Source of the DNA: Ricinus communis | Lineage: Eukaryota; Streptophyta; Magnoliopsida; Malpighiales; Euphorbiaceae | Direction of reading: 5' to 3' | Length of the DNA stretch: 64,000 nucleotides | Assembly (NCBI RefSeq): GCF_019578655.1 | Contig: NC_063257.1 | Location: 2,790,001-2,854,000, forward strand | Shown: positions 10,223-21,981 of the stretch, piece by piece | Layout of the letters: each line of letters begins with the position of its first letter | How positions within the stretch are numbered: the first letter of the stretch is position 1 | The notes under the pieces: model-generated | Seen by the model: the letters and a program-made list of their open reading frames with translations, nothing else | Told to the model about the DNA's origin: nothing | Database searches by the model: none | Made by a program: the position numbers and the translations under genes

Positions 10223-13210
10223 ATGGATGCTGTCACCCCTAACATTCTTCTAAACTTTCAGACAATGACTTATGCCACCCCTGCAGCTGTTGGTGGTTTG
10301 TTCTTCTCCATGTTCGTTATGAAAAAGCTGATCTCCAATCAAAAGAAAAGACATGCCAGACTTCCTCCTGTACCAGGTATTATTCTATAACTCTTTTCTT
10401 TCGCCATCTTCTTTTTTCTTTTCCATATATGGTTCTTGTTCTGCAATTTTCTTTTCTTTCTTGAATGAAATCAAGAACTGGGTTTCTTATGTATATGATT
10501 GTGTTGATTAAGATTTTCAAGAATTGGAGTAATATTGTGATGGTGAATTTTTGATTGCAGAAGTACCAGGGTGGCCAGTGATAGGGAATTTGCTGCAACT
10601 CAAAGAGAAGAAACCCCATAAGACTTTCATGAGATGGGCTGAGACATATGGACCTATTTATTCGATTAGAACTGGTGCTTCTACTATTATTGTTCTCAAT
10701 TCAACTGACGTTGCTAAAGAGGTCCGTCTTCTTTTTATGCTTTTATCTACTGAGCTAATACTAAAATTTCAAGTCTCTTTTCAGTGAAAATGACTGATTA
10801 TTAAATTAATTTTGCTCGACTTTAGAATTCAATTGATTAGGATAAGTCCAAATTGTTGGTCCTCTCCCAAATTTTGCTGGCTGTAGTGTACCTTTGCATT
10901 GTCTGTTTTTTTTACGCTGTCTGGTACTGGGATGAAATATGATTTCTGTTACATCATCACTTACCAAAGAATGTGTCGTGGGGCTACATTACTTTGAACT
11001 AATCTGCTGTTTGGTACTTAGATTGAAATTAAATATTATTTCTTTCAGGTCATTGGCTTTAGTTTCTTATGCTAAAGAATGCGCAGTTGCATACTGTAGT
11101 TATTCTGTTTGCAACACTAACCAGTCTAGAGAATATTACCTGTGGTTGGCTAGCCCAAGTAAATCAGATTTAGCCTATCATTGACAACCTAAGCCCTTTT
11201 ACAGCTTATACCCAAATACTAGTTCTTGCAATCAGAAAGATTTCTTTCATAAAGTTTATATTTGTTTTCTATGTCTCCATTATTCTTCCAGTTGCCATGG
11301 ATCTTATATAAGCATGGTAATTGTTCCTTATTTAGATGTCAGAACAAAAAAATTATCATTGCACTTTTGATGTGTTGTAAATTTTCTACAGATTTTTTAT
11401 ATTTGTTCTTTGGTTATAGTTGTTTATGTACTTGTGGTAAAGTAGCATCTTATTTCTCTTGCTGAACAAAAATGCTACACAGATTTTTAAATGCTTGTCT
11501 TGTTATTTAGAGAAAACAAAAATTGATTTTCCTGTTTATTTCAGGCCATGGTGACTAGATATTCATCCATTTCAACAAGAAAGCTATCAAAAGCCTTGGT
11601 AATCCTTACCCAGGATAAATGTATGGTTGCAACAAGTGATTATGATGAGTTCCACAAGATGGTGAAACGATATTTACTTACAAATGTACTGGGAGCCAAT
11701 GCTCAGGTTAGCTGTCATAGCTTCTAGTTTTCCCTCATGTATATGGTCTTCATCTTACATGTTTTACCATAATAATCTGAGAATAATTTTTTCCATTGGT
11801 CTTCTAGAGGCGACATCGGTGCCACAGGGACACCCTGATCAAAAATATTTCGAGCCGGTTTCATGCTCATGTAAAGACCAATCCTGAACAAACTGTAAAT
11901 TTCAGGGATATTTTTGAGTCTGAACTTTTTGGACTATCACTTAAAGAAGTGAGTTTTTCAATTTACAGGAAGATAATTGTCTTATATGTATAATTTTGGC
12001 TTGAATGGAAAAGAAAAATAATAATAATTGAAATTTGCAGGCATTGGGAAAGGATGTGCAATCCATTTATGTTGATGAACTTGGGACCACTCTGTCAAGG
12101 AAGGAGATTTTTGAGGTTTTGGTGCTTGACCCAATGGAAGGGGCAATTGATGTGGACTGGAGAGATTTCTTCCCATATTTAAGATGGGTTCCTAATAAGA
12201 GCTGGGAAATGAAAATCCAGCAGATGCATTTTCGTAGGAAGGCAGTGATGGGTGCCCTCATCAAGGAGCAGAAGAAACGAATTGCTCTAGGGGAGGTAGT
12301 CTTTCTTTCCCTTCAATTTCAGGTGCAAATTTCTTTCAAAAGCATTATAGTCTTGTAACTTGGTTCTTATTTGGAATAGGAGGTAAATTGTTATCTCGAT
12401 TTCTTATCATCCGAAAGCACACTCACGGATGAACAAATCAGAATGTTGATCTGGGAGACAATTGTTGAGACATCAGATACGACTATGGTCGCTACAGAAT
12501 GGGCCATCTACGAACTTGCTAAGAATCCCAACTGCCAGGTTGTTTCAGTTGTTAATCTACATTCTTATCTCTAGATAATTGTTTCGTTTGTCCTTGTATT
12601 GATTCTCCTATAATCTGGTAGGATCTGCTCTATCGCCAAATTCAAAATGTATGTGGGTCTGAGAAGATCACAGAGGAACACCTGTCTAAACTGCCATACT
12701 TGAATGCTGTTTTCCATGAAACTATTAGAAAGTACAGTCCTGCTCCAGTTATACCTCTGCGTTATGTACATGAAGATACAGAATTAGGGGGATACTACAT
12801 TCCTGCAGGAAGTGAGGTTTGTTAGTCTATCCTGGCCTTTTCTCTTCTCCTATAGATGTTGGTTCTCCATTTCAATTTGTAATTATATTGTGCAGATTGC
12901 AATTAATATTTATGGGTGCAACATGGACAAGAATCGATGGGTAAACCCTGAAGAGTGGAATCCTGAGAGATTTCTCAACGGAAACTATGATTCCGGGGAC
13001 TTGCATAAGACAATGGCTTTTGGAGCCGGAAAGAGGGCTTGTGCAGGTGCTCTTCAAGCATTATTAATAGCCAGTACATCAATTGGCAGACTGGTGCAAG
13101 AATTTGAATGGGGACTGAAAGCTGGAGAGGAAGAAGATGTTGATATTGTTGGACTGACAACTCGCAAGCTTCATCCATTGCATCTCTCCATAAAGCCAAG
13201 AAGACTGTAA
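10223..13210 (+). CDS. KO: ent-kaurene oxidase, cytochrome P450 CYP701A family
   Basis: Eight exons: 10223-10376, 10561-10721, 11545-11706, 11808-11948, 12041-12295, 12380-12538, 12622-12816 and 12896-13210, giving 513 residues, the usual length for the family. The enzyme oxidises ent-kaurene in three steps to ent-kaurenoic acid, the P450 step that commits to gibberellins, usually at the plastid envelope or ER. Visible features are an N-terminal hydrophobic anchor followed by [19 protein letters not shown], the I-helix [18 protein letters not shown], the K-helix HETIRKYSP, the PERF-type WNPERF, and the heme loop [10 protein letters not shown] with Cys458 as ligand. An in-frame ATG at 10094 would add 43 residues, but it directly follows a TATA box, so 10223 (MDAVTPNIL) is preferred. 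Identification is firm at family level. Confidence 0.95.
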
Positions 13211-15957
13211 GGAGCAACCAGGGCTTTCTTCCATTTCTCTGTCTCGTGGAATATCCCAATTTATGTGAAATGCATGTGAACGATTTCCTGAACCAGTTTT
13301 AGGACTGAAACAAAATAATTTGAAGAAGAATTATAAAATGCGGCCATTACAACAATTGATTTTCAAGATTCACATCTTCACTAGTCCAATTTTTTAGCAT
13401 AATGGATATCATTAGTAAGAGAATTTTTGGCTGTTTCCATCTCGGCGCATGCCAACAAAAGCCTCACATGCATTCTTAAAACTACATTTGAAGAATAAAA
13501 TAATATAATTTTTAGAATTTGTAATAATATAATTTTTTGGATTTATTTAGTCCGCTCATGAATGCAATTAGTAGTTAATATAATCATTATTTTAACAATT
13601 AAGAGTATAATTTATTTTTAATGATATAAATTAATCAAAATGCTATAACTAATTCTAGATATATTATGTATTTATTATAAAAAGAATCTATTCTAACAGT
13701 AGGTATTGAAATATAAAATTTTCTTCTAGTTTTTAAAATTTTAAATGCTATAAAGTATGAATATCATATAGTTATTTAATTATTCATACAAAAAAACAAA
13801 TTATGTTGCATAACTGATTTTGTAGTATGAAAAGTGGACGAAAAGTTCTCTCTATTTATATGTTAAGTATATATATATATACTAAATATTTAAAATTTTA
13901 AATAATTAAATATTATTGTTAATTATTTAATATTAAAAAATATATAGAGAGAGTATTTCTATTAATTGAGATGTATAAATTGAGTGCAAGTAAAAATGAT
14001 CCAAAACGGACACACCAAACAATGGGCGAATAATAGGTAAATGTAGGGTTTTTATTCCAAACGATGGATTAGTCAAACCGACCCACCTGCTTAAACTGCA
14101 AAATTGTTCTGATATGCCAATTATATAATAGGTGCAATGTAGGGAGATGCTGTCCATAACAATCTTCAGTGTTGAAATTTTATCTTGAATCTGAATTCAG
14201 AGAAGAAAAGGTACACAAAATGTTAAAATTGGACACATTAGATTAGATAGTGACACTGAGAAATGGCTCTTCTACCTGACTGAATGAGAAGCATCATGTT
14301 TATTTAATTCAAGCATTTTCAAAACCCACATATCAAATCCCATGAAAACAATCGCCACTCATCACAAATTCAAAGAAATGGACCCCACTGTACCATTTGA
14401 AAAGTCAATCTATTAAATTAATTTTATATTACTAATCCGATTATCTTTGTGTGTTATTTTTATTGTATAAGATAAATTTATTCTTTTATATTATTACTCA
14501 TATAATAATAAATGTCAATAAAGTGAAATTTGTATTATGTTTTAAATATATAAAAGTACGTTGTGGTGGTAAAAAAGTAAAAGACATATTATGAAAACAA
14601 AAACTCCTGTAAAGTCTCCCCTGTTCTAAACTTGAAAACTTCAAACAAGTAATAATTCCAATTACCAGCTCTGATTGAGACAGCTCGATCAAAGTGGCGA
14701 CCGACAAATATTCAGATTCAAACTGAGATTTCCTATGTTTGTTCTGGTATTGTATTAAACAAAGCATATGGATTACTAAAATTAAAATAATATACAAATG
14801 AGGAGAATAGTTATATTGGTGCTGAAGTGAAAAGGGTTTCGACATGGAGGGACAGTCAAATGGGTTTTGAAAGTGGAGGCCTAGCGGCAGAATGAAACTT
14901 TTAATTAATAAATTTTTTTTAAAAAAAAAAAAAAGAAACTTAGACTAAAGTGTGGCCAAATTCGGCTGCATGGAGAGTTGGCTCGCGTGCTTCGCTTAGT
15001 TACAGTCCATTGTCTCTAATTAACTGACACGTTTACAGTACCTGGTTCCTTACTTCTTCTCATCCTCAATGGTCAGGTCTGTCAACTTACCTGCACTACT
15101 CGAGTCAGGTCCCTCTAAGGCCTATGTGGCTACCCCAAAGGCCAACCCCTCCTAAATCTTTTTCTTTTTATTATTGTTATTTTTATTTATCGAAGAATGA
15201 TTTATATATAATCTCTAGGCAAATTATATTCATGTTGGATAACTAAAACACTCACTGTTTTAAGCGAGTGACGCGATTTAGACTCATTTTATTACTTATC
15301 AAAGTGTTGGCGAATAATAATTTACTTTCTAGATTATTATTAAAATCGGGTTAATTAAATTATCTGGAAATTCACAAAAATAAAATTTAATCTAATATTC
15401 GTTGTTTGTTAATCATATAATTTCAAAAATTTACTTTCTGTCTCTATTTTATTTTATTTTTATAATTTAACACAAGATATTAGAAATATCTAAATTTGAA
15501 TTGCCGTTCTTTTTTTAAATTTTATTTTATTTTTATTTAAGAGATGATTTATTTAAAATTATAAAAAAAATAGAAAAATATAAAATATTATATCCGATTT
15601 TCACCTAATCCCCTAAAGTAGAAAAATTAATAAAACTTATATATATAAAAAGATATTATAAGGTTATCATTGTGTACCTATGCGGTGATACCCTATGCCT
15701 AATACGACTGTTCAATAGAATTGTACTAATAATCTACTAATAAGATTTGCATTTATATTGCTCGATGTGATTTACGGTACCGTTTCAATGTTACTGTCTG
15801 GCTTGGCTTCTTTTAACTATTATTGTTGAAAATACATAACTATGGTTGGTCTTGATTATATTCGGTCCACTTGTTCAAATTCCTTATACACTTTTGGAAT
15901 TCTTATCGATTGCCAGTCGTTTATGTGCTAACTGCTAAGCACAGTGACCATGCTCAA

Positions 15958-15958
<1 letters not shown>

Positions 15959-16005
<47 letters not shown>
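15959..16005. repeat. compound (CT)n(AT)n microsatellite
   Basis: About 12 CT units run directly into about 12 AT units. Confidence 0.95.
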
Positions 16006-16089
16006 GCATCTAAATCTTTTTTAATACGTGTTATATAATTTTTTTTATTTTAATATATTTATTTTAATAAATAAAATTTAAATTACTAT

Positions 16090-16960
16090 ATAATTTTATA
16101 ATTTTTTATTAATTTATTAATTAATGAATTATATTTCTAATTCTTAATTAAATACTGAAATAACATATTAATTTTATTTTAATATTATATTAATTGATAA
16201 ATAGTTTCCTACTCTGAGATAACGACACAACACTGATTCTGATCTTAAAAAATAGTATATTAATTATATTTTACTATTATATTAACTAGTAAATTAGTTT
16301 TTAATTGGATAATAACTCTAATTTCAGAAATAATATCTTAAATTATATTTCTATAGCCGATATGTGATTTTATAATTTTTTCTATTAATTTATTAATGAC
16401 ATCCCTAATTTCTAATTAAATATTAAAATAACATATTAATTATATTTTAATATTATATTAACTAAAATAACTATAACAACTAATTGATATTATTATTTTT
16501 TAAAATTAAAAATTTAATATATAATTAAAATAATTAATTTATTATTTAATATAATATTAAAAATATAATTTAAAATGATATTTCTAGAATTATAGTTATT
16601 ATATATGATAATATTAATTTATATAACATCAAAATTAATTAATAAATATTTCTAAATTTTTTTATATTATTACACTAATAAAATTATAAAATTTTTTTAT
16701 TCTAAGAAATAGCACATTAATTATATTTTGATATTATATTAATTAATAAGTTAGTTTTTTAATTAGATAATAATTTTAATAATAAAAATAATATTTTAAT
16801 TTATATTTTTACTATATTTTATAATAATTAACTTTTAACTCTAAAGAATAATGATACATATTGTACTGATAATATTAATTCATACAATACTAAAATTAAT
16901 TAATAAATATTTTAAAATATTTTTTATATTATTACACACTAATATTTAAAAAAAATAAAA
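16090..16960. repeat. diverged AT-rich direct repeats
   Basis: A block with ACATATTAATT or CACATTAATT, then TATTTTAATATTATATTAA, recurs near 16163, 16432 and 16710, about 270-280 bases apart, each preceded by a TATTAATTTATTAAT-like sequence or followed by AGTTTTTTAATT-like sequence. A second pair (AAAATTAATTAATAAATAT) occurs near 16632 and 16890. Base composition makes chance similarity possible, but the shared order supports old duplication. Confidence 0.45.
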
Positions 16961-18357
16961 AAATTTAATTTGCTATTATTTTTAAGTATTTTTTATTAAT
17001 ACTAAATATTAAAAAATTATTAAATTATATTTATTAGTTTAATTTTATAATTAAAATAATAACAGACAAAAATAATCACTATGTATTATATAACCCAAAT
17101 AATTTGACTCTGTTAAATGAATTAAAAATTCTGAACCTTATGTCTTAAAAATTTTAAAGGAGAAAAAGGAAATAAATTTAATTTTTGCTTATTTATTTTC
17201 TTATTGTCCAATCCACATACAAGGGAAGGGAAAAGTAGGAAAATTTGAGAGAGAGGAGAAGAGAAGCGAAATCAGAGAAGGAAGAGATGAGAGATTTGGG
17301 GAAAAGTGGAAAAGGATGGAGATGGCGGAGAATCAGAATATATTTATGGTGGCAGAGACAGAGAGCATGGCAATTGAAAAGCCTACCTAACTTACCCAAT
17401 TATTGTTAACCACGCTTCCCGACATCATCATGCTGTCTCCCTCTTCCTTCCCTTCTTTATCTTTCTAACTTTAATTTTTCTTCTCCTTCTCCTAAAACTC
17501 CATCACTAATCTCTAAGCCTTCTTCTACACTCATCACTTGTCCTCTTTCTTATATATGTTTAATTCCTTCCACCTCCTGTTACGTTTCCCGAAGATTGGA
17601 ATTTTGTCCTACTTGAAAATCCCATTACACTTTATTTGGTCATGATAATGGAGATTAAAGCTTATAGTTCTAATGAATAAGGAAAAATAAAATAAAGCAA
17701 AAAAAGTGGAAGATAGATCCTTAATTAGGGAATTCTGATTGATAATCCAGCGGATAGGAGCTAATGGGTATTTAGAAACATATCAAAGTCGAATGGAAGT
17801 GGGTTATATCGGTTCTTATATTTAAACAGCCATTAACAGGTTATTATATCTACACAGCATTATAATATCTAACAGATTAGTCTTTTGGTTTCACATAATA
17901 GGTGTCTTTAGTGGGATTGGAGCTAGAATTAATAATAAGGGAAACAAAAAAAGAGAAACTGTTTACCGTGTAAATACATGTATGTACACTGCATGCAGTG
18001 GTAGAACTAAGCAATGAAAGAGAACAGAAGCATAACAGCAGAGACTGTCCACTCATACGAAGATCTAGTAACAGTCAGTCAACAGAAACAGTAAAACCAA
18101 TTGGAAACACAAGTACTGAATCATCTCTGCCTCCTCAGTACCAAAAATACGCCACTGACCTACAAGCCACGCGTCTAGCCGTCATTAAACATTGTATTAC
18201 CACCGCCTGTGGGTGTGCAGGAGACCAAAGAGCAAACGCACTTCCTTTAAAACCCATCTCTCTATTTCCATTCGCATTCCTCCAAAATCATTACTCGCTT
18301 CCTCTCTTTGCCTCCTCCAAATTCCTTCTCTTCTTCGAAAAGACACCCAAAATCGAA

Positions 18358-19101
18358 ATGCCAACTGAATCAACTCCAGGCCAAAACAACACCAACCCAG
18401 TCTCACACTCGCACCCACCGCCAAAACTGGCTGAGCCACTCCCGTGCCCAAGGTGTGATTCTAACAACACAAAATTTTGCTACTACAATAACTACAACCT
18501 TTCTCAGCCACGCCATTTCTGCAAGGCATGTAGACGTTACTGGACCCATGGTGGCACTCTTCGTAACGTACCTATTGGCGGTGGAACCCGCAAGAACTCG
18601 AAACGTTCTCGCTCTTATTCTTCTTCGATCACCACCTCCACCACTACTACTTCAGCTTCTGCTTTGTCATCTTTGAATACTCCAGATCAGCCCGATCAAT
18701 CTTTGCCTGTCCTTGCTATTCCTGAGTCTGTTTTGACAGCCAAAAGTGAGAACTTGTCAGATAATTGGAATCTAAACGATGAGAAAGTTAATCTTGTGAG
18801 CCAAAACGGAAACTTTATCTCGCTGTTGAGCTCTCAGCAGGGACAAGGGTTCATGGGGATGGTTGGTTACGGGCCAGGTTTTGGATATGGGTTTTGTGAT
18901 ACGGGAAGAGAGAATTGGGTTTATCCAGGCATGGCCTATGTTAATGGAGGTGATGCTGTAGAGGATGGTACTTCTTCAGGGTGCAACACATGGCAGCAAG
19001 TGGAGGTGGGTGATGCTGGTGGTGGGTTAGTTGATGGAGAAAATAACTGCCTTTCTTGGCCTGGTCTTGCAATTTCCACACCAGGAAAAGGTTTCAAGTG
19101 A
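18358..19101 (+). CDS. Dof-type zinc finger transcription factor, DOF3.4/OBP1-like
   Basis: Single-exon gene of 247 residues from ATG 18358 (MPTESTPGQ). The Dof finger is complete: [18 protein letters not shown], then [10 protein letters not shown], giving the CX2C-X21-CX2C zinc ligands, followed by the basic tail [12 protein letters not shown]. Dof proteins bind AAAG cores in the nucleus. The finger and the [15 protein letters not shown] tail resemble the DOF3.4 (OBP1)/DOF1.7 subgroup. The C-terminal half is Ser/Thr- then Gly-rich ([10 protein letters not shown]), typical of Dof activation regions. The frame is open upstream to 17998 without an in-frame ATG, so 18358 is the first possible start. 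Subgroup assignment is less sure than the family. Confidence 0.92.
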   Translation: MPTESTPGQNNTNPVSHSHPPPKLAEPLPCPRCDSNNTKFCYYNNYNLSQPRHFCKACRRYWTHGGTLRNVPIGGGTRKNSKRSRSYSSSITTSTTTTSASALSSLNTPDQPDQSLPVLAIPESVLTAKSENLSDNWNLNDEKVNLVSQNGNFISLLSSQQGQGFMGMVGYGPGFGYGFCDTGRENWVYPGMAYVNGGDAVEDGTSSGCNTWQQVEVGDAGGGLVDGENNCLSWPGLAISTPGKGFK

Positions 19102-21221
19102 AGAATTGGCTTTTAGCCATTTTAAAATTTTTTGTTTTAAAAAGGGGCTTTCTTGTAACGTTTTCTTTCTCTTTTTCGGATCATGTCCTGCTGTTAGAAT
19201 TTCCTTTTTTTTTTTTCTCTTTCTTTTTTCTGGTTAAATTTTTGCAGGCAAGGTACGTGCTACTGAAATAGGTTTCTCAAATGTCCTGTTTCCTTTTGGT
19301 TTTTATAGATAGGGATATGGTATAGGATATGACTTTGGATAAAAAGGTGGTCCTTTTATTTATTAGGGGTATGTTTCAATGGTGGTTCTGTAAAGCTTTT
19401 TGGGTCTTTCTTGATGAACACATCTATGGAAGAAAATAGAAAGAAAAAGAAAATCTTTGTTTTTTGTTTTTGTTATAAGAAAAATGAATGTTACTGTTGT
19501 TCTTTTCTCTTTCTTGCGGTTTAGTCGGATTCTAGGTAGATGTGAACAAGTAACAGACCGATCTCGAAAACTGAGTTCCGATTTTCGAAGAATGTCTGGA
19601 CTCTGAATCAAACCGGGCTCGGCTATCGAGAATGCAGATTTTCGTTTCAATATCCACTGTTGAGACGTAAAAGATGGATATGTTCGATTGCGACTATCAT
19701 GAAAGCATCCGTAGGCACCGGCATGAGAAAAATAAAAAATGTATTTCTTTTCAGTTGGGTTCTAACAGGGCAACAGGCCAAACGCTCGTTTTTTTCCATG
19801 CACTGAGTTGCCTTTTGTTCTGTTCACACTTGAGCTTTAAGGTTTAGTATCAGTGTCGAGTGCTCCCCTTTTCTTCTCTTCAAAGATGACAAACTATTAG
19901 ATTCGAAACACCTTTTTCTTTTTTCTTTTTCTTGAAAATTAAGGGTAGCAATAAACACTATGTATTTCTTTTTCTCTTTATGAAATTTATTTCTAAAGCT
20001 CCAAGAATACCGTGATTAGTTAAATTCGTTAACAATAATTACTACAAATTGATTACTCCTCTCCTCTGTGAAAATTGATAACCGTAAAATTCACTTTATG
20101 GTAATGGCTTATTAATGTAATATTTATTTTGCCTATTTTAATTAGAATTTTTTTATAAATTTAGCTTAAGTAAAATCTTAAACTAATTTTTATCTCTATA
20201 TAGTTATATATTTAAGGCCAAGTAAATTTTATAATTATGAGAGGTTAATAAAAATTTAGGTATTAAAATCTTTTCTGGTTTAATATTTAATTCTGTTAAT
20301 AATATATATATATATATATATACTTTATTATATTATACAATTTTAGTAAAGATAAAATATAGAATAATATATATTTTTTGAAATTATATTTTTTAAAATA
20401 TTATATATAAATATATTTTTTAAGATGAGATTTAAAAATTTGTTATCTATAATTATTTTTATTTATAACTGATTTAAATTAGAATTATGATTTTCTCTAT
20501 TATTATATAAAAATTATTTTTATATAGAACTACTGATTCGCTATAAAAATATTTTAATATTATATATATATATTTTTTTATTTATCTTATTTTCATTTAT
20601 CTCTTAAATCGAGATGATCTCTTGCTTTTCTGATTTTGTTATTTTGTTTGATTGATAATTAGAAATCTATTAGATTGTTTGTTGTATTTTTTTTTCTTAT
20701 TTATTATTAGAGTTTTTTGAGTTGTCTTTTACAGAAGATTATGATATTTAATAATGATATATATATATCTATATTTATAGAAATATTCGTAGAGTTTAGT
20801 AAATTTGAAACACTAGTAGTAGATGTTCTCCTAGGAAGCTCTTATGAAAATTAAGTAGTTGATTTGTATTATCATATAAAAATTAATGAAGCATGTAATT
20901 GTCAAGTTGCTTATTAAGAGATATTTATTAATAATATTTAAAATATATAAAAAAAAAATTCCATTTAATTGAGAATATCTTTTTGACTTATGAATTATAC
21001 TTTTTAGTATTACAATTAAGCTGTATTTGAAACGAATGAAAAATTCTCATAATTACATAGAAAATAAAAAATTTGAATGTCTACATTTAACTAATTTATT
21101 TAATTGTCTTGTATTATCTGCCCAGACAAAGATTTCACTTTTTGACCATATAAACCATATTTTGATGTGCAAGATTAAGACCACTTGAATCATTTTCTCT
21201 TTAAACAAACTCTAAGCATTA
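19102..21221. other. intergenic region downstream of Dof gene
   Basis: Begins with a T-rich 3' UTR-like stretch and then becomes AT-rich with short AT microsatellites (for example 20301-20322). No gene was seen. Confidence 0.4.
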
Positions 21222-21239
21222 AACAAAAGCAGTTTGCTT

Positions 21240-21412
21240 TTTTTATTTTTTGTCAAAAGATGATGATTGATTGATAAAGAGAAACTACAGTACCGGCCAT
21301 TGGTATTGGGCTGAGGAAAAAAACTGTTTTCCTAGCCAACTCGTGGGCTACCCAATTACAAGGTCTAGGAACAAAAACAAAAGAGACGGAACTAAAAGCT
21401 TTTGCCAAACTG
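21240..21412 (-). mobile_element. 5'-truncated LINE tail with 18-bp target duplication
   Basis: The element lies on the minus strand; its A-rich 3' end appears as the T-rich run at 21240-21254. Flanks AACAAAAGCAGTTTGCTT (21222-21239) and AACAGAAGCAGTTTGCTT (21413-21430) match at 17 of 18 positions, the hallmark of target-primed reverse transcription. Read on the minus strand, the insert contains CNWVAHELARKTVF, resembling the end of the plant LINE RNase H domain. Only the last 170 bases or so of the element are present. Confidence 0.7.
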
Positions 21413-21430
21413 AACAGAAGCAGTTTGCTT

Positions 21431-21981
21431 GCTTTAAGCCTTCAACACTAAAAATAATATACATTGACACTTCATATTATTATGATACAATAAATCAAAG
21501 AATGAGCTGGTCTTCGCTTTTCACTTTACATAAATGACAGGGAGTACCAGTCTGATTCAAGTGTTATTTTTTAAATCATTCATTATTATAAAGTATTAAT
21601 GAGTCTATGAGATGAATGTTACATGTATGTAAACTTGTGGTCCAGGGATCCCAAAATATACACTGAAAAATATCATACTTTTACTTGTGTAAGAGAGGTC
21701 AAAGTGCATTTGCATTTCACAGAAGTAGTTTAAATGTGCTATTACTTATGCATGAGAAAATATAGGAAGTATTCTATAAACTGATAACTAACTCTACAAA
21801 TAACAATAACAAACTCCCAACCACTTTTTTTCCTCAAGACCAAGAAAATGTTGAACCAAGGCAGTGCCAAGGGAAGACAGGCAATGTCACAGAGGGAATT
21901 CCAGGCTAACTGTAAACAAGCATACAACACAAAATCTACAGAAATGACTGTAATAGAATTCCAAAGCTCGAATACTAGTTA
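21431..21981. other. 3' flank of the LHT-like transporter gene
   Basis: Lies downstream of the minus-strand transporter stop at 21982 and probably includes its 3' UTR. No other gene was seen. Confidence 0.4.

Larger units (their letters stand above)
13211..18357. other. long intergenic region between KO and Dof genes
   Basis: No gene was recognised. It contains an AT-rich repeat area near 16.0-17.0 kb and a CT/AT microsatellite. The last 800 bases or so are the Dof promoter and 5' UTR. Open frames near 13.9, 14.5 and 17.2 kb have no domain or splice context. Confidence 0.45.

Noticed and set aside
10939..11465. Open frames inside the second intron of ent-kaurene oxidase
   Set aside because: They are intronic; the flanking exons join in phase to a full P450.
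14498..14845. 115-codon minus-strand open frame
   Set aside because: Composition follows AT-rich spacer, no domain, no plausible partner exons.
17998..18357. In-frame upstream extension of the Dof protein
   Set aside because: Contains no ATG; the open frame is probably chance in the 5' UTR. The start at 18358 fits the family.
18197..18451. Minus-strand open frame opposite the Dof start
   Set aside because: Shadow of the coding strand.
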